A stretch of DNA of 64,000 bases from assembly GCF_024756255.1 (NCBI RefSeq), contig NZ_JANUHB010000001.1, positions 1,116,001 to 1,180,000 of the forward strand. Direction: 5' to 3'. A program made the translations under genes and the position numbers. This document shows, one piece after another, positions 45,903 to 55,298 of the stretch (within the stretch, counting starts at the first letter, position 1; every line of letters begins with the position of its first letter). Origin of the DNA: Massilia agilis. Its GTDB lineage: Bacteria > Pseudomonadota > Gammaproteobacteria > Burkholderiales > Burkholderiaceae_D. The notes beneath the pieces were generated by a model. It saw only the letters and a program-made list of their open reading frames with translations, was not told where the DNA came from and searched no databases.

Positions 45903-48900
45903 TCAGCGCAGCATCGACTCCCACACCTTCTGCAGCCGCTTGGCCGACACCGGCATCGGCGTGCGCAGCTCCTGCGCAAACAGCGACACGCGCAACTCCT
46001 CCAGCAGCCAGCGGAACTCGACCATGCGCGGGTCCAGGTTCTTGAGCGGCTGGTTGCGCGAAGTCCGCTGGAACTGGGTGGCCGCGTTCTGCCACTCCGC
46101 CATCAGCTGCGCATCGCGCGCGGGATTGCCGCGCAACTTCTCGATGCGCACATTGATCGCCTTCAGGTAGCGTGGGAAGTGCGCCAGCTGGCTGTACTCG
46201 TTCTCGTCGATGAAGCGCTTGTGCACCAGCCCCTGCAATTGCGACTGGATGTCGCTCGACACCTGCTGCGGCAGGCTTTGCAGCTTCTTCGGCAGCACAT
46301 AGAACTCCTGCAGGATCTGCCCCACCAGGCGCGCGATCTCGTTGATCAGCAGGCCCAGGCGTCCCTTCCCTTCATCCTTGCGCTTGTTGAACGAGCCTTC
46401 GTCGATCGGCAGCGGATCCTGCAGGCAGGCGATGTCGATTGCCTTGTTCACGATCTGGTCGCGCAGCTCGTCCGGGCTGCCCACCGACATGAACTGCATG
46501 CCCATCTGCTGCAGCCCGGGGATGTTCTTCTCCGCGAATTTGAGCTGCTCCTTGAACTGCAGCGCGAACAGGCGGCGCAGGCCAATGCGGTGCGTGCGCG
46601 CGGCCACGTTCGGGTCATCGAACACTTCCAGGTCGCAGTGCGTCTTCTTGTCCACCAGCGCGGGAAAGCCGATCAGCGTGAGCTTGCCCTGGCTGATCTC
46701 GAGCAGCTCCGGCAGCTCGCCAAAGTTCCAGGTCGTGATGTTGGTGTGCTGGCTCACCGCCGGCTCCGGCGCGGCGGCGGCCTTCTGCTTGGCCACCGGT
46801 GCTGCCCCGGCCTGCGCTCTGGCTGCCACGGCCGGCGCGGGCGCAGGCGCCGCCTCGGCCATCTTCTGGAAGCTCTTGCGCGCCTGCCCGCCCAGCTCGG
46901 CCTGCAGGGTCGCCAGGTTGCGGCCCATGTCCAGCTGGCGGCCGTGCTCGTCCACCACCTTGAAATTCATCGACAGGTGCGCCGGCAGCGTTTCGAGCTT
47001 GAAGTCGCTGGTGAGCACCTGCACCCCGGTCTGCGCGCGCACGTCCGCGATCAGCACGTCGATCAGGTCGCCGCGCCCGAAGGCGCCCGCATCGGTGATG
47101 CGGTCCACGAAGCGCGCCGCGAAATCGGGCAGCGGCACGCAATGGCGGCGCAGCTTCTGCGGCAGCGATTTGAGCAGCAGGTGCACCTTCTCCTTCAGCA
47201 TGCCCGGCACCAGCCAGTCCGCGCGCTCGCGCGGGATCTGGTTGAGCGCGAACAGCGGCACCGTGAGCGTGACGCCATCGCGCACGCTGCCCGGCTCGAA
47301 GTGGTACGAGAGCCCCATCTCGATGCCCGTGACGTTCATCGTCTTCGGGAACAGCTCGGTGGTCACGCCCGCCGCCTCGTGCCGCATCAGCTCTTCGCGG
47401 TTCAGGAACAGGAGCTTGGGATTGTCGTGCGCCGCGTCCTTGTACCACTTCTCGAATCCGGCGCCATTCACCACCGACGCCGGGATCTCCTTGTCGTAAA
47501 AAGCGTAGATCAACTGGTCGTCCACCAGCACGTCCTGGCGGCGCGACTTGTGCTCCAGGTTCTCGATCTCGCGCACCAGCTTGTGGTTGTGGGCGAAGAA
47601 GGCTGCGCGGGTGTCGTAATCGCCCGCCACCAGCGCGTCGCGGATGAAGATCTCGCGCGCCTCGGCCGGGTTATGCAGCGCGTAATTGATGCGCCGCTGG
47701 CTGTACACCACGATGCCATACAGCGTGGCGCGCTCGCTCGCCGTCACCTGCGCCGGCCGCTTTTCCCAGCGCGGCTCGCCCCACGATTTTTTCAGCAGGT
47801 GCGCGCCGATCTTCTCCACCCACTCGGGCTGGATCTGCGCGATCGTGCGCGCGTACAGGCGCGTGGTCTCGACCAGTTCGGCCGCCATCACCCACTTGCC
47901 CGGCTTCTTGGACAGGGACGAGCCCGGCCAGATGTGGAACTTGATGCCGCGCGCGCCCAGGTACTGGCCGCCCTGCTCGTCCTCGCCCTTGAAGCCGATG
48001 TTCCCCAACAGGCCCGTGAGCAGCGCCATGTGCAGCTGGTCGTAGGTGGCGGGCGCCTCGTTCATGCGCCAGCCCTGCTCCTTGACGATGGTGACCAGCT
48101 GCGAGTGCACGTCGCGCCACTCGCGCAGGCGCAGCTGCGACAGGAAGTTCTCGCGGCAGGTGTCCTGCAACTGGCGGTTGCTCTTCTTGTGCTCGATCGC
48201 CTGCTCGAACCAGCGCCAGATCTTCAGGTACGACAGGAACTCGCTCTTCTCGTCGGCGAACTTCTTGTGCTTCTCGTCGGCCTGCTGCTGGTACTCGATC
48301 GGCCGGTCGCGCGGGTCCTGCACCGACAGCGCGGAAGCCACCACCAGCATCTCGGTCAGGCAGGCGTTATCGACTGCGGCCAGGATCATGCGGCCCACGC
48401 GCGGGTCGAGCGGCAGCTTGGCCAGCTTGCGGCCCAGGGGCGTCAACTGGTTGAACTCGTCCACCGCGCCCACTTCCTGCAGCAGCTGGTAGCCGTCCGC
48501 GATCGCACGGCCCTGCGGCGGTTCGATGAACGGGAAGCTCTCGACGTCGGTCAGGTGCAGCGACTTCATGCGCAGGATGACCGCGGCCAGCGACGAGCGC
48601 AGGATCTCCGGGTCCGAGAACTTCGGGCGCTGCTTGAAGTCGTCCTCGTCGTACAGGCGAATGCACACGCCGTCGGCCACGCGGCCGCAGCGGCCGGCGC
48701 GCTGGTTGGCGGCGGCCTGCGAAATCGGCTCCACCTGCAGCTGCTCGACCTTGTTGCGGAAGCTGTAGCGCTTCACGCGCGCCAGGCCCGAATCCACCAC
48801 GTAGCGGATGCCCGGCACCGTGAGCGAGGTCTCGGCCACGTTCGTCGCCAGCACGATGCGGCGCGCGTTGGTGGTGCGGAAGACGCGGTCCTGCTCCTCC

Positions 48901-50066
48901 ACCGACAGGCGGGCGAACAGCGGCAGGATCTCCACATGCGGCGGATGGTGCTTGCGCAGCGCCTCGGCACAGTCGCGGATCTCGCGCTCGCCGGGCAGGA
49001 ACACCAGCACGTCGCCCTGCCCGATGCGCGCCAGTTCGTCCACGCCATCGACCACCGCGTCGATCAGGTCGCGCTTGTCGCGCGCGGCCTGGGCCTTGGT
49101 GACCTTGTTCGGGTCGGTGCCGGGGGGCGCGACAACTTCGCTCTCCACCGGGCGATAGCGCACCTCCACCTTGTACAGGCGGCCCGACACCTCGATCACC
49201 GGCGCCGGTTTCTCAGGGGTGCCAAAGTGGCGCGCAAAGCGGTCCGCGTCGATGGTCGCGGAGGTGATGATCACCTTCAGGTCCGGGCGGCGCGGCAGGA
49301 TCTGCTTCAGGTACCCGAGCAGAAAGTCGATGTTCAGGCTACGCTCGTGCGCCTCGTCGATGATGATCGTGTCGTAGGCCTTGAGCAGCGGGTCGGTCTG
49401 CGTCTCGGCCAGCAGGATACCGTCGGTCATCAGCTTGACCGAGGCGCCCTTTTGCAGCGTGTCGGTAAAGCGCACCTTGAAGCCCACGTGCTCGCCCAGC
49501 GGCGATCCCAGCTCGTGCGCGATGCGCTTGGCGGTGGAGGATGCCGCAATGCGGCGCGGCTGCGTGTGGCCGATCAGGCCGCGGCTGCCGCGGCCCAGTT
49601 CGAGGCAGATCTTCGGCAGCTGCGTGGTCTTGCCCGAGCCGGTTTCGCCGGACACGATCACGACCTGGTTCTCCTGCACCGCCTTGGCGATCTCCGCGCG
49701 CCGGCCTGATACCGGCAGCTCCTCGGGGAAGATGATCGGCGGGAGCGGATTGCGGAAATCGGACCGCTGCGCCAAAAGAGACCCGTCATTCCCGCGCAGG
49801 CGGGAATCCATAGGCCGCTTGCGTGCCGGCTCGGCATGGGTTCCCGCCTGCGCGGGAACGACGGCTTTTCTGCCAACACTTGCCTGCTCGCGGCGTGGCC
49901 GGTCCTGGCGCGGTTCGGGCCGCGGCGCACGCCGCGCCTGGCCGCCTTCGTTTTGCGATGCGCGCGCCTCGCCGCCAGCGCTCTTTTGTCGCTGGTCCGG
50001 GCCCTTGGCATCAGGGGAAAACGCGCGCGCCGCCGGTGGCGAAGGCTTGTTACTCTGTTCAGACAT
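45903..50066 (-). CDS. hrpA: ATP-dependent RNA helicase HrpA
   Basis: HrpA is a DEAH-box RNA helicase acting in mRNA processing and ribosome rescue. The 1387-residue protein has Walker A GETGSGKTTQ, the DEAH box in IIIDEAHERSLN, motif III SATIDADRFA, the late QRAGRCGR motif, an OB-fold, and the long C-terminal DUF3418 region. It is longer than E. coli HrpA (about 1300), the extra length being at the N-terminus. Residues about 68-95 are encoded by a family A repeat in frame, within the disordered N-terminal tail. A middle segment (about residues 1083-1110) is alanine-rich low complexity. Confidence 0.95.
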   Translation of the reverse strand: MSEQSNKPSPPAARAFSPDAKGPDQRQKSAGGEARASQNEGGQARRAPRPEPRQDRPRREQASVGRKAVVPAQAGTHAEPARKRPMDSRLRGNDGSLLAQRSDFRNPLPPIIFPEELPVSGRRAEIAKAVQENQVVIVSGETGSGKTTQLPKICLELGRGSRGLIGHTQPRRIAASSTAKRIAHELGSPLGEHVGFKVRFTDTLQKGASVKLMTDGILLAETQTDPLLKAYDTIIIDEAHERSLNIDFLLGYLKQILPRRPDLKVIITSATIDADRFARHFGTPEKPAPVIEVSGRLYKVEVRYRPVESEVVAPPGTDPNKVTKAQAARDKRDLIDAVVDGVDELARIGQGDVLVFLPGEREIRDCAEALRKHHPPHVEILPLFARLSVEEQDRVFRTTNARRIVLATNVAETSLTVPGIRYVVDSGLARVKRYSFRNKVEQLQVEPISQAAANQRAGRCGRVADGVCIRLYDEDDFKQRPKFSDPEILRSSLAAVILRMKSLHLTDVESFPFIEPPQGRAIADGYQLLQEVGAVDEFNQLTPLGRKLAKLPLDPRVGRMILAAVDNACLTEMLVVASALSVQDPRDRPIEYQQQADEKHKKFADEKSEFLSYLKIWRWFEQAIEHKKSNRQLQDTCRENFLSQLRLREWRDVHSQLVTIVKEQGWRMNEAPATYDQLHMALLTGLLGNIGFKGEDEQGGQYLGARGIKFHIWPGSSLSKKPGKWVMAAELVETTRLYARTIAQIQPEWVEKIGAHLLKKSWGEPRWEKRPAQVTASERATLYGIVVYSQRRINYALHNPAEAREIFIRDALVAGDYDTRAAFFAHNHKLVREIENLEHKSRRQDVLVDDQLIYAFYDKEIPASVVNGAGFEKWYKDAAHDNPKLLFLNREELMRHEAAGVTTELFPKTMNVTGIEMGLSYHFEPGSVRDGVTLTVPLFALNQIPRERADWLVPGMLKEKVHLLLKSLPQKLRRHCVPLPDFAARFVDRITDAGAFGRGDLIDVLIADVRAQTGVQVLTSDFKLETLPAHLSMNFKVVDEHGRQLDMGRNLATLQAELGGQARKSFQKMAEAAPAPAPAVAARAQAGAAPVAKQKAAAAPEPAVSQHTNITTWNFGELPELLEISQGKLTLIGFPALVDKKTHCDLEVFDDPNVAARTHRIGLRRLFALQFKEQLKFAEKNIPGLQQMGMQFMSVGSPDELRDQIVNKAIDIACLQDPLPIDEGSFNKRKDEGKGRLGLLINEIARLVGQILQEFYVLPKKLQSLPQQVSSDIQSQLQGLVHKRFIDENEYSQLAHFPRYLKAINVRIEKLRGNPARDAQLMAEWQNAATQFQRTSRNQPLKNLDPRMVEFRWLLEELRVSLFAQELRTPMPVSAKRLQKVWESMLR
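49784..49864. repeat. Family A repeat pair inside hrpA, ATTCCC variant, in frame
   Basis: CGTCATTCCCGCGCAGGCGG and its inverted partner (CATGGGTTCCCGCCTGCGCG ...) lie within hrpA and encode VVPAQAGTH and MDSRLRGNDG without a stop. The core is ATTCCC-N8-GGGAAT, the layout of the Neisseria dRS3 repeat, so the family is related across betaproteobacteria. It lies in the non-conserved N-terminal tail, upstream of the Walker A motif. Confidence 0.85.
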
Positions 50067-50103
50067 TGTTTTTTGCAGGTATTTGGTGCGCAAAACGCGC
50101 AGC

Positions 50104-50115
50104 GAATTATAATTC
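50104..50115. promoter_or_regulatory. ARG-box-like site overlapping a -10 at the argA start
   Basis: GAATTATAATTC is a perfect 12-base palindrome matching the ARG box core GAAT-N4-ATTC, and it contains a TATAAT -10 (50108-50113) only 7 bases before ATG 50121. No Shine-Dalgarno sequence precedes the ATG, so the argA mRNA may start at or near the start codon. It suggests ArgR control and leaderless translation. Confidence 0.6.
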
Positions 50116-50120
50116 GGCAA

Positions 50121-51434
50121 ATGGAAAACTCGATCCAATTCGTCCAGTGGCTGCGCTCCGTCGCGCCTTACGTCCACGCCTTCCGCGGCAAGACCTTCGT
50201 CGTTGCCTTCCCTGGTGAGCTGGTGCACTCCGGCGCCCTGCCGGTGCTCGCGCACGACCTGTCGCTGCTGGTCGCGCTCGGCATCAAGGTCGTCATCGTG
50301 CACGGCTCGCGCCCGCAGGTGGCCGAACAGCTCGCGCTGCGTAACGTCGAGGGCCGCTTCCACAACGGCATTCGCGTCACCGACGGCGCCGCGCTCGAAT
50401 GCGCCAAAGAGGCCGCCGGCGAGCTGCGCTTGGACATCGAGGCCGCCTTCAGCCAGGGCCTGCCGAACACGCCGATGGCGCACGCCGGCATTCGCATCAT
50501 CTCAGGTAACTTCGTCACCGCGCGTCCGCTTGGCGTGATCGACGGCGTGGACTTCGAGCTCACCGGCGTCACGCGCAAGATTGCGGCCGAGACCATCCAC
50601 CCGATCCTGGCCACCGAAAACAGCCTGGTGCTGCTCTCGCCGCTCGGCTTCTCGCCTACCGGCGAAGTGTTCAACCTGACCATGGAAGACGTGGCCGCAT
50701 CGGCCGCGATCGCCCTGCACGCCGACAAACTCATCTTCATCAGCGAGACCCCGATGATGAAGGACGCGGCCGGCGTCGAGCTGCGCGAGCTGTCCTCGCA
50801 CCAGGCCGAGGCCGTGCTGCAGGCAGGCTTTCTGCCGGCCGACTCGGCGTTCTACCTGCAGCACGCGATCAAGGCCTGCAACGCGGGCGTGGACCGCGCC
50901 CACATCGTGCCCTACCAGATGGACGGATCGGCGCTCTTGGAACTGTTCACGCACGACGGCGTGGGCACCATGATCAGCCACGAGAACCTCGAAAGCCTGC
51001 GCCAGGCCACAATTGAGGACGTCGGCGGCATTATCAAGCTGATCGAACCGCTGGAGGCCGACGGCACGCTGGTCAAGCGCGGCCGCGAGCTGATCGAGCG
51101 CGAGATCGACCAGTTCTCGGTGATCGAGCACGACGGCGTGATCTTCGGCTGCGCCGCGCTGTACCCGTTCCCGGAATCGAAGATGGCCGAAATGGCATGC
51201 CTGACCGTGAGCCCCGACGCACAGGCGCAGGGCGACGGCGAGCGCATCCTCAAGCACATGGAGAACCGTGCCCGCGCGGCCGGCATGAACAAGCTGTTCG
51301 TGCTCACGACCCGCACCTCGCACTGGTTCAAGAAGCGCGGCTTCGTCACCGCCACGGTGGATGACCTGCCCAAGGACCGCCAGCACATGTATAACTGGCA
51401 GCGCAAGTCGCAGGTGCTGGTCAAGCCACTATAA
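50121..51434 (+). CDS. argA: Amino-acid N-acetyltransferase (N-acetylglutamate synthase)
   Basis: ArgA makes N-acetylglutamate, the first step of arginine synthesis, and is feedback-inhibited by arginine. The 437-residue protein has an N-terminal amino-acid-kinase-like domain (YVHAFRGKTFVVAFPGELV, VIVHGSRPQVAEQL) and a C-terminal GNAT domain (about 290-430) with LTVSPDAQAQGDGERILKHM. Start ENSIQFVQWLRSVAPYVHAFRGKTF agrees with the family. No ribosome-binding site is visible, and an ARG-box-like palindrome abuts the start. It is divergent from hrpA, with yggX following after 36 bases. Confidence 0.95.
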   Translation: MENSIQFVQWLRSVAPYVHAFRGKTFVVAFPGELVHSGALPVLAHDLSLLVALGIKVVIVHGSRPQVAEQLALRNVEGRFHNGIRVTDGAALECAKEAAGELRLDIEAAFSQGLPNTPMAHAGIRIISGNFVTARPLGVIDGVDFELTGVTRKIAAETIHPILATENSLVLLSPLGFSPTGEVFNLTMEDVAASAAIALHADKLIFISETPMMKDAAGVELRELSSHQAEAVLQAGFLPADSAFYLQHAIKACNAGVDRAHIVPYQMDGSALLELFTHDGVGTMISHENLESLRQATIEDVGGIIKLIEPLEADGTLVKRGRELIEREIDQFSVIEHDGVIFGCAALYPFPESKMAEMACLTVSPDAQAQGDGERILKHMENRARAAGMNKLFVLTTRTSHWFKKRGFVTATVDDLPKDRQHMYNWQRKSQVLVKPL

Positions 51435-51470
51435 TCACATTTTCACGAACAGGAATCAGGAGCAAACAAC

Positions 51471-51746
51471 ATGGCCCGTACCGTCCACTGCATCAAACTG
51501 AACAAGGACGCCGAAGGACTCGACTTTCCGCCCGTGCCGGGCGAACTGGGCAAGCGCATTTACGAGTCGGTATCGAAGGAAGCCTGGCAGGGCTGGCTCA
51601 AGCACCAGACCATGCTGATCAACGAGAACCGCCTGAACATGGCCGACGTCCGCGCCCGCAAGTACTTGGCCACGCAGATGGAAAAGCACTTCTTCGGCGA
51701 AGGCGCCGACCAGGCCGCGGGCTACGTGCCGCCGACCGGCGGCTAA
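51471..51746 (+). CDS. yggX: Fe(2+)-trafficking protein YggX
   Basis: YggX is a small cytosolic protein that protects iron-sulfur clusters and helps iron handling during oxidative stress. The 91-residue protein matches the family along its whole length: [50 protein letters not shown] and FFGEGAD. CAGGAG precedes ATG 51471. It follows argA closely, as in many betaproteobacteria, and is ended by a family A repeat pair 22 bases after its stop. Confidence 0.97.
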   Translation: MARTVHCIKLNKDAEGLDFPPVPGELGKRIYESVSKEAWQGWLKHQTMLINENRLNMADVRARKYLATQMEKHFFGEGADQAAGYVPPTGG

Positions 51747-51767
51747 GCCTCACCTCTCCCCTTTGAA

Positions 51768-51868
51768 CGTCGTCCCCGCGCAGGCGGGGACCCATAGACC
51801 GTTTCGGTTATCGCGCCCGCAGCGTGTAGCCACACTCAGCATGGGTCCCCGCCTGCGCGGGGACGACG
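51768..51868. repeat. Family A palindromic repeat, inverted pair
   Basis: CGTCGTCCCCGCGCAGGCGG ... and its inverted partner face each other around about 43 bases, between the convergent yggX and lipoprotein genes, where both transcripts could end. Confidence 0.85.
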
Positions 51869-51915
51869 TGCATGAGTTAGCGGTGGATGAGGCGCTACTC
51901 TGGTCCTACCAATCG

Positions 51916-52242
51916 TTACATCCGCGAGCACTGCCGCATCTCGCAGCGCGCCATGAACACCTTCCCGTTTTCGCACTGCATGCGATAGACCTCCACCGGC
52001 CCCGGCTCGGTCACCAGCCCCGCGCCCTCGCCGCCGGTGCATTGCTCGTGCCTGGCCATCTTCTCGACGGTCACCGACGACACGCCGGGACGGAACGGAA
52101 TGCGCTCGATCGGCACCCCTTCCGCTACCAGCTGCGGCGCAGCCGGTTTGGCCGTGGCCACCGGCGCATCGGCATCGGCCTTGCCGTGAAACGCCGAGCA
52201 GCCGCCCAGCACCACGCAAGCTAACACGAGCAATCGTTTCAT
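51916..52242 (-). CDS. Small lipoprotein, 108 aa
   Basis: A 108-residue protein with a lipobox (LVLACVVLGGCSAF), so it is probably a periplasm-facing lipoprotein. After a flexible Ala/Pro linker come four cysteines in two pairs (HEQCTGGEGAG, MQCENGK, RCEMRQCSRM), which may form disulfides. No known family. GGAGGAG precedes ATG 52242. It is 12 bases from rpiA on the same strand and is probably co-transcribed with it. Confidence 0.75.
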   Translation of the reverse strand: MKRLLVLACVVLGGCSAFHGKADADAPVATAKPAAPQLVAEGVPIERIPFRPGVSSVTVEKMARHEQCTGGEGAGLVTEPGPVEVYRMQCENGKVFMARCEMRQCSRM

Positions 52243-52254
52243 GGTCTCCTCCGG

Positions 52255-52926
52255 TCAGAAGGTCAGCGTCTTCACGCCTTCGCTGGTGCCCAGCAGGCAA
52301 ACATCGGCGCCGCGCTGCGCAAACAGGCCGACGGTGATCACACCCGGGATCTGGTTGATTTGCGACTCCAGCCCCGCCGGGTCGGTGATCGACAGCCCTG
52401 CCACGTCGAGGATATGGCCGCCGTTGTCGGTCACGACGGGCTCGCCATCCTTCACGCGCAGCGCCGGCTTGCCACCCAGCTGGGTGAGCTTGCGCATCAC
52501 GGCCTGGCCCGCCATCGGCACCACTTCCACCGGCAGCGGGAACTTGCCCAGCACCTGCACCAGCTTGGAGCCGTCGGCGATGCACACGAACTTGCCCGAC
52601 ACCGAGGCCACGATCTTTTCGCGCGTGAGCGCCGCGCCCCCGCCCTTGATCATCGCGCCCGCCGCGTCGATCTCGTCGGCGCCATCGACGTACACGGAAA
52701 TCGATGCCACGTCGTTCAGGTCGTACACGTGGATGCCGTGGCCACGCAGGCGCGTCGCGGTCGCCTCGGACGACGCTACCGCGCCCTTGATGCGGTCCTT
52801 GATTTTGCCCAGTTCGTCGATGAAGAAGTTCGCCGTCGAGCCAGTGCCCACGCCGATGATTTCGCCGTCAACCACGTAATCGATGGCCGCGCGCGCCACC
52901 GCCTGTTTGAGTTCGTCCTGAGTCAT
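52255..52926 (-). CDS. rpiA: Ribose-5-phosphate isomerase A
   Basis: RpiA interconverts ribose-5-phosphate and ribulose-5-phosphate in the pentose phosphate pathway. The 223-residue protein shows the substrate loop [42 protein letters not shown] with the catalytic aspartates and glutamate, and [11 protein letters not shown]. The start [14 protein letters not shown] is the family's normal one. It is followed by a small lipoprotein gene; eda and edd lie further along the window. Confidence 0.97.
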   Translation of the reverse strand: MTQDELKQAVARAAIDYVVDGEIIGVGTGSTANFFIDELGKIKDRIKGAVASSEATATRLRGHGIHVYDLNDVASISVYVDGADEIDAAGAMIKGGGAALTREKIVASVSGKFVCIADGSKLVQVLGKFPLPVEVVPMAGQAVMRKLTQLGGKPALRVKDGEPVVTDNGGHILDVAGLSITDPAGLESQINQIPGVITVGLFAQRGADVCLLGTSEGVKTLTF

Positions 52927-53094
52927 GATGTCCGAATGAGAAAAAGAATGCGCCATTGTAGCGGATCGGGCACCGTCCCCAGCGAATCCCGCCATTGCCA
53001 AAAAAGCAAAAAGCGGCGAAACTGATCCATACCCGGTGGGCTCTTGCGCCGCACCGGACCATTCGGGATCAACCATCCGGACCAAACAAGACCC

Positions 53095-54072
53095 ATGAAA
53101 AAACGCCCCATCATCGCCCTTGTCCTGGGCTTGGTCGCCAGCGCACACGCCGGCGCCGCCACTGAATACTCCGCGCCGCTGCGCGCCAAAAAATTCGTCG
53201 AGGCCGAAAAGCTTGCCAATGCCACGCTCGCGCGCGACCCTGCCAACGCCGATGCGATGCTGGCCAAGGTGAACGCCATCCTTGGCGCCAGTGGCGTGCT
53301 GCGCGTCGAGGAAGCCGTGAAAGTGGGCGAACAATGCGTGGCGGCCCGGCCGCAGGCGGCAGCCTGTCATCTGGCGCTGGGCAATGCGCTGGGCACCAAG
53401 GCCGCCAACGCGAGCATGATGTCGGCCATCGGCTACGCCGGCACCGTCCGCGACGCGTTCAAGAAGGCGCTGGAACTGGAGCCGCGCAACATCCAGGCGC
53501 GTTTTTCGCTGCTGGAGTACTACAACGCGGCGCCAGGCATCGTCGGCGGCGGCAAGGACAAGGCGCAGGACCTGGCCCGGCAGACCGCCGCGGTCAGCGC
53601 GCCGGCCAGCCAGCTGATGCAGGCCCAGATCGACATCGCCGACAGCCAGTTCGCCAGGGCCGAGAGCGCCCTGCTCGCGGTCCAGCCGGGCAACGACGAG
53701 GTGGTGGCCGACCGGCAGCGCGACCTGCTGGCCATGTTGGGGCACACCTACCTGCAGAACAAGAAGTATGCCGACAGCGAGCGCATCTTCAACCTGCTGC
53801 AGAAGCGCTACCCGGACAGCGAGGCCGGGTTGTACGGCCTGGGCCGCCTGCAGCAGGAGCAAGGCCGCTACCGCGAGGCCATCGCCGTCTTCGAACAGGC
53901 GCTGGCGGTCACGGAACTGGCGAGCACGCACTACCGCATTGCCCACGCGGCGCTCGCGCTGGGCGACAAGGCACGCGCGGCGTCGGAGTTCGACAAGGCG
54001 CTGGTGGCCCACACCGCCCTGCCGGGCAAGTTCCGGTCCGACGCGCAGGCCCAGCTCAAGGGCCTGCGCTGA
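53095..54072 (+). CDS. Exported TPR protein
   Basis: A 325-residue protein with a signal peptide ([19 protein letters not shown]) and several TPR-like repeats (for example [46 protein letters not shown]), so it is likely a periplasmic scaffolding protein. ATG 53095 begins the signal peptide. The next gene lies head-to-tail against its end on the other strand, 1 base away. The role is unknown. Confidence 0.82.
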   Translation: MKKRPIIALVLGLVASAHAGAATEYSAPLRAKKFVEAEKLANATLARDPANADAMLAKVNAILGASGVLRVEEAVKVGEQCVAARPQAAACHLALGNALGTKAANASMMSAIGYAGTVRDAFKKALELEPRNIQARFSLLEYYNAAPGIVGGGKDKAQDLARQTAAVSAPASQLMQAQIDIADSQFARAESALLAVQPGNDEVVADRQRDLLAMLGHTYLQNKKYADSERIFNLLQKRYPDSEAGLYGLGRLQQEQGRYREAIAVFEQALAVTELASTHYRIAHAALALGDKARAASEFDKALVAHTALPGKFRSDAQAQLKGLR

Positions 54073-54073
54073 T

Positions 54074-54571
54074 TCAGTCCAGGGGCGGCAGGCAGCCATA
54101 CAGCCGGCGCCCCTCATGGTCGTCCGCGCCGATGTGGTGCACCAGCAGCTTGCCATCGTGCTGGCGCGCCAGGCAAAAGCGCGCCTCGTAGGTGCCGGCC
54201 ACGCTGCCGCGCGCGGCGCGCGCCTCGATCCGCACCCGGTACACGCGGCCACCCTCCAGCGCTGCGGCGCTCGTCTGCGGCAGCGCCTGCACGCGGCCGC
54301 CGTACGGAATACACATGCTGTACCGGACCGGAAAGGTGCGCTCCCGCGGCATGGCCATGCGCCACAGCACCGGTTTCTTTGCCAGCGGGTCGGTCACCAC
54401 GATGCTGTCGAAATTCGGCGAGCCGAAGCGCCGCTCCTCACGCTCGGAGATCGTAAAGCATGGCTCGCCATTGGCGTGCGCGCGTACCTCCGCTTCACCG
54501 GTGCGTGCCTGTGCCTCTGGCGCGTGCACGGCAAGCAGCAGGAGCGGACAGGCGGCAAACGGGAATTTCAT
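54074..54571 (-). CDS. Exported hypothetical protein, possibly T6SS-immunity-like
   Basis: A 165-residue protein with a signal peptide ([20 protein letters not shown]) and no lipobox in the usual place. The body is beta-rich, with [18 protein letters not shown] and [15 protein letters not shown], which faintly recall small periplasmic T6SS-immunity-type proteins. This likeness is weak. It is the last normal-GC gene before the low-GC island and is convergent with the TPR gene. Confidence 0.5.
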   Translation of the reverse strand: MKFPFAACPLLLLAVHAPEAQARTGEAEVRAHANGEPCFTISEREERRFGSPNFDSIVVTDPLAKKPVLWRMAMPRERTFPVRYSMCIPYGGRVQALPQTSAAALEGGRVYRVRIEARAARGSVAGTYEARFCLARQHDGKLLVHHIGADDHEGRRLYGCLPPLD

Positions 54572-54911
54572 GCGGCAACCTTGGGAAGTCGAATCAGGAT
54601 CGACGTTTAGCGTAAGGTGTTGCCGTCCGGAAGTTATTGATTATTCGCAAGCTCATGCGGTCGGCGTAGCAACCGCGCCGCAGTGCTGCGGTGCAGGTTG
54701 GCCGGGCTGGCAGATCGTTATCACGGCTGACAAGGCCAGCAAGCCGACAACGAGCTAGTTATCAAGGTGCAGATCGGGGACGCCCTGCTTGATCGGCTGA
54801 TTGCGCAGACGTGGCACGCCTATGCAATCCTGGCGCAGCCATCTGCCGGAATGACGTTGCATTGAAAGAGATGCCGGTAAGCCGTTAGGTCACAGGCACG
54901 GATCGACTTTG
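54572..54911. other. Intergenic boundary of the low-GC island
   Basis: About 340 bases without a supportable gene. GC falls through this segment. Short open frames (for example around 54640-54758) show no domain. Two GTTAGGT/GTTAGGC-like heptamers occur near here and at 57474, which suggested integron sites, but no folded attC arms accompany them. The promoter of the exported gene at 54571 lies at its left edge. Confidence 0.4.
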
Positions 54912-55253
54912 CTAACTTGTAGTGGATCTGGCAGCAAAGCCGTCTATCACCAAACGGATCAGACCAATAGCTACAGCACCGACTATAAGCCAGCCGAGCC
55001 AGCGTGCCCCATAGTCCATGGACTGGCGCTTGAGGTTCGTTTCTTGTCGCTGTCGGAGCCAGTCAAACGTTTTCTTCTGCAAGTCAGTCAACTTGCCGCT
55101 CTGGGGCACTCCACCCATAATTCCAGTTGAAGTGTGGTAGATGCTAAGTTCCTCAACCCGGAAAGACTCCGCTCCCTGTCCCAAGCACCAAAGCCCAGAC
55201 AGGAGCGCGTAGACAAGAAAGATCCGCTGCCAGCCGCTCAATGACTTCATCAT
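54912..55253 (-). CDS. Small membrane protein, 113 aa (island)
   Basis: A 113-residue protein with two predicted membrane helices (IFLVYALLSGLWCLGQG near residues 9-26 and WLGWLIVGAVAIGLIRLVI near 87-106) and a charged loop between them (LQKKTFDWLRQRQETNLKRQS). No known family. ATG 55253 or ATG 55250 are both possible. It is the second gene of a minus-strand pair with the 221-aa protein, after a terminator-like hairpin. Codon use is less GC-biased than in the neighbours, consistent with transfer. Confidence 0.6.
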   Translation of the reverse strand: MMKSLSGWQRIFLVYALLSGLWCLGQGAESFRVEELSIYHTSTGIMGGVPQSGKLTDLQKKTFDWLRQRQETNLKRQSMDYGARWLGWLIVGAVAIGLIRLVIDGFAARSTTS

Positions 55254-55266
55254 CAGGTACGTGTGG

Positions 55267-55289
55267 GAAAGGCCCGCATATACGGGCCT
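55267..55289 (-). terminator. Hairpin terminator between two island genes
   Basis: On the minus strand AGGCCCG TATATG CGGGCCT is a perfect 7-base stem followed by TTCCC, ten bases after the 221-aa gene stop and 14 bases before the 113-aa gene start. The short T-run makes partial termination more likely than full. Confidence 0.6.
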
Positions 55290-55298
55290 CGACAACCG

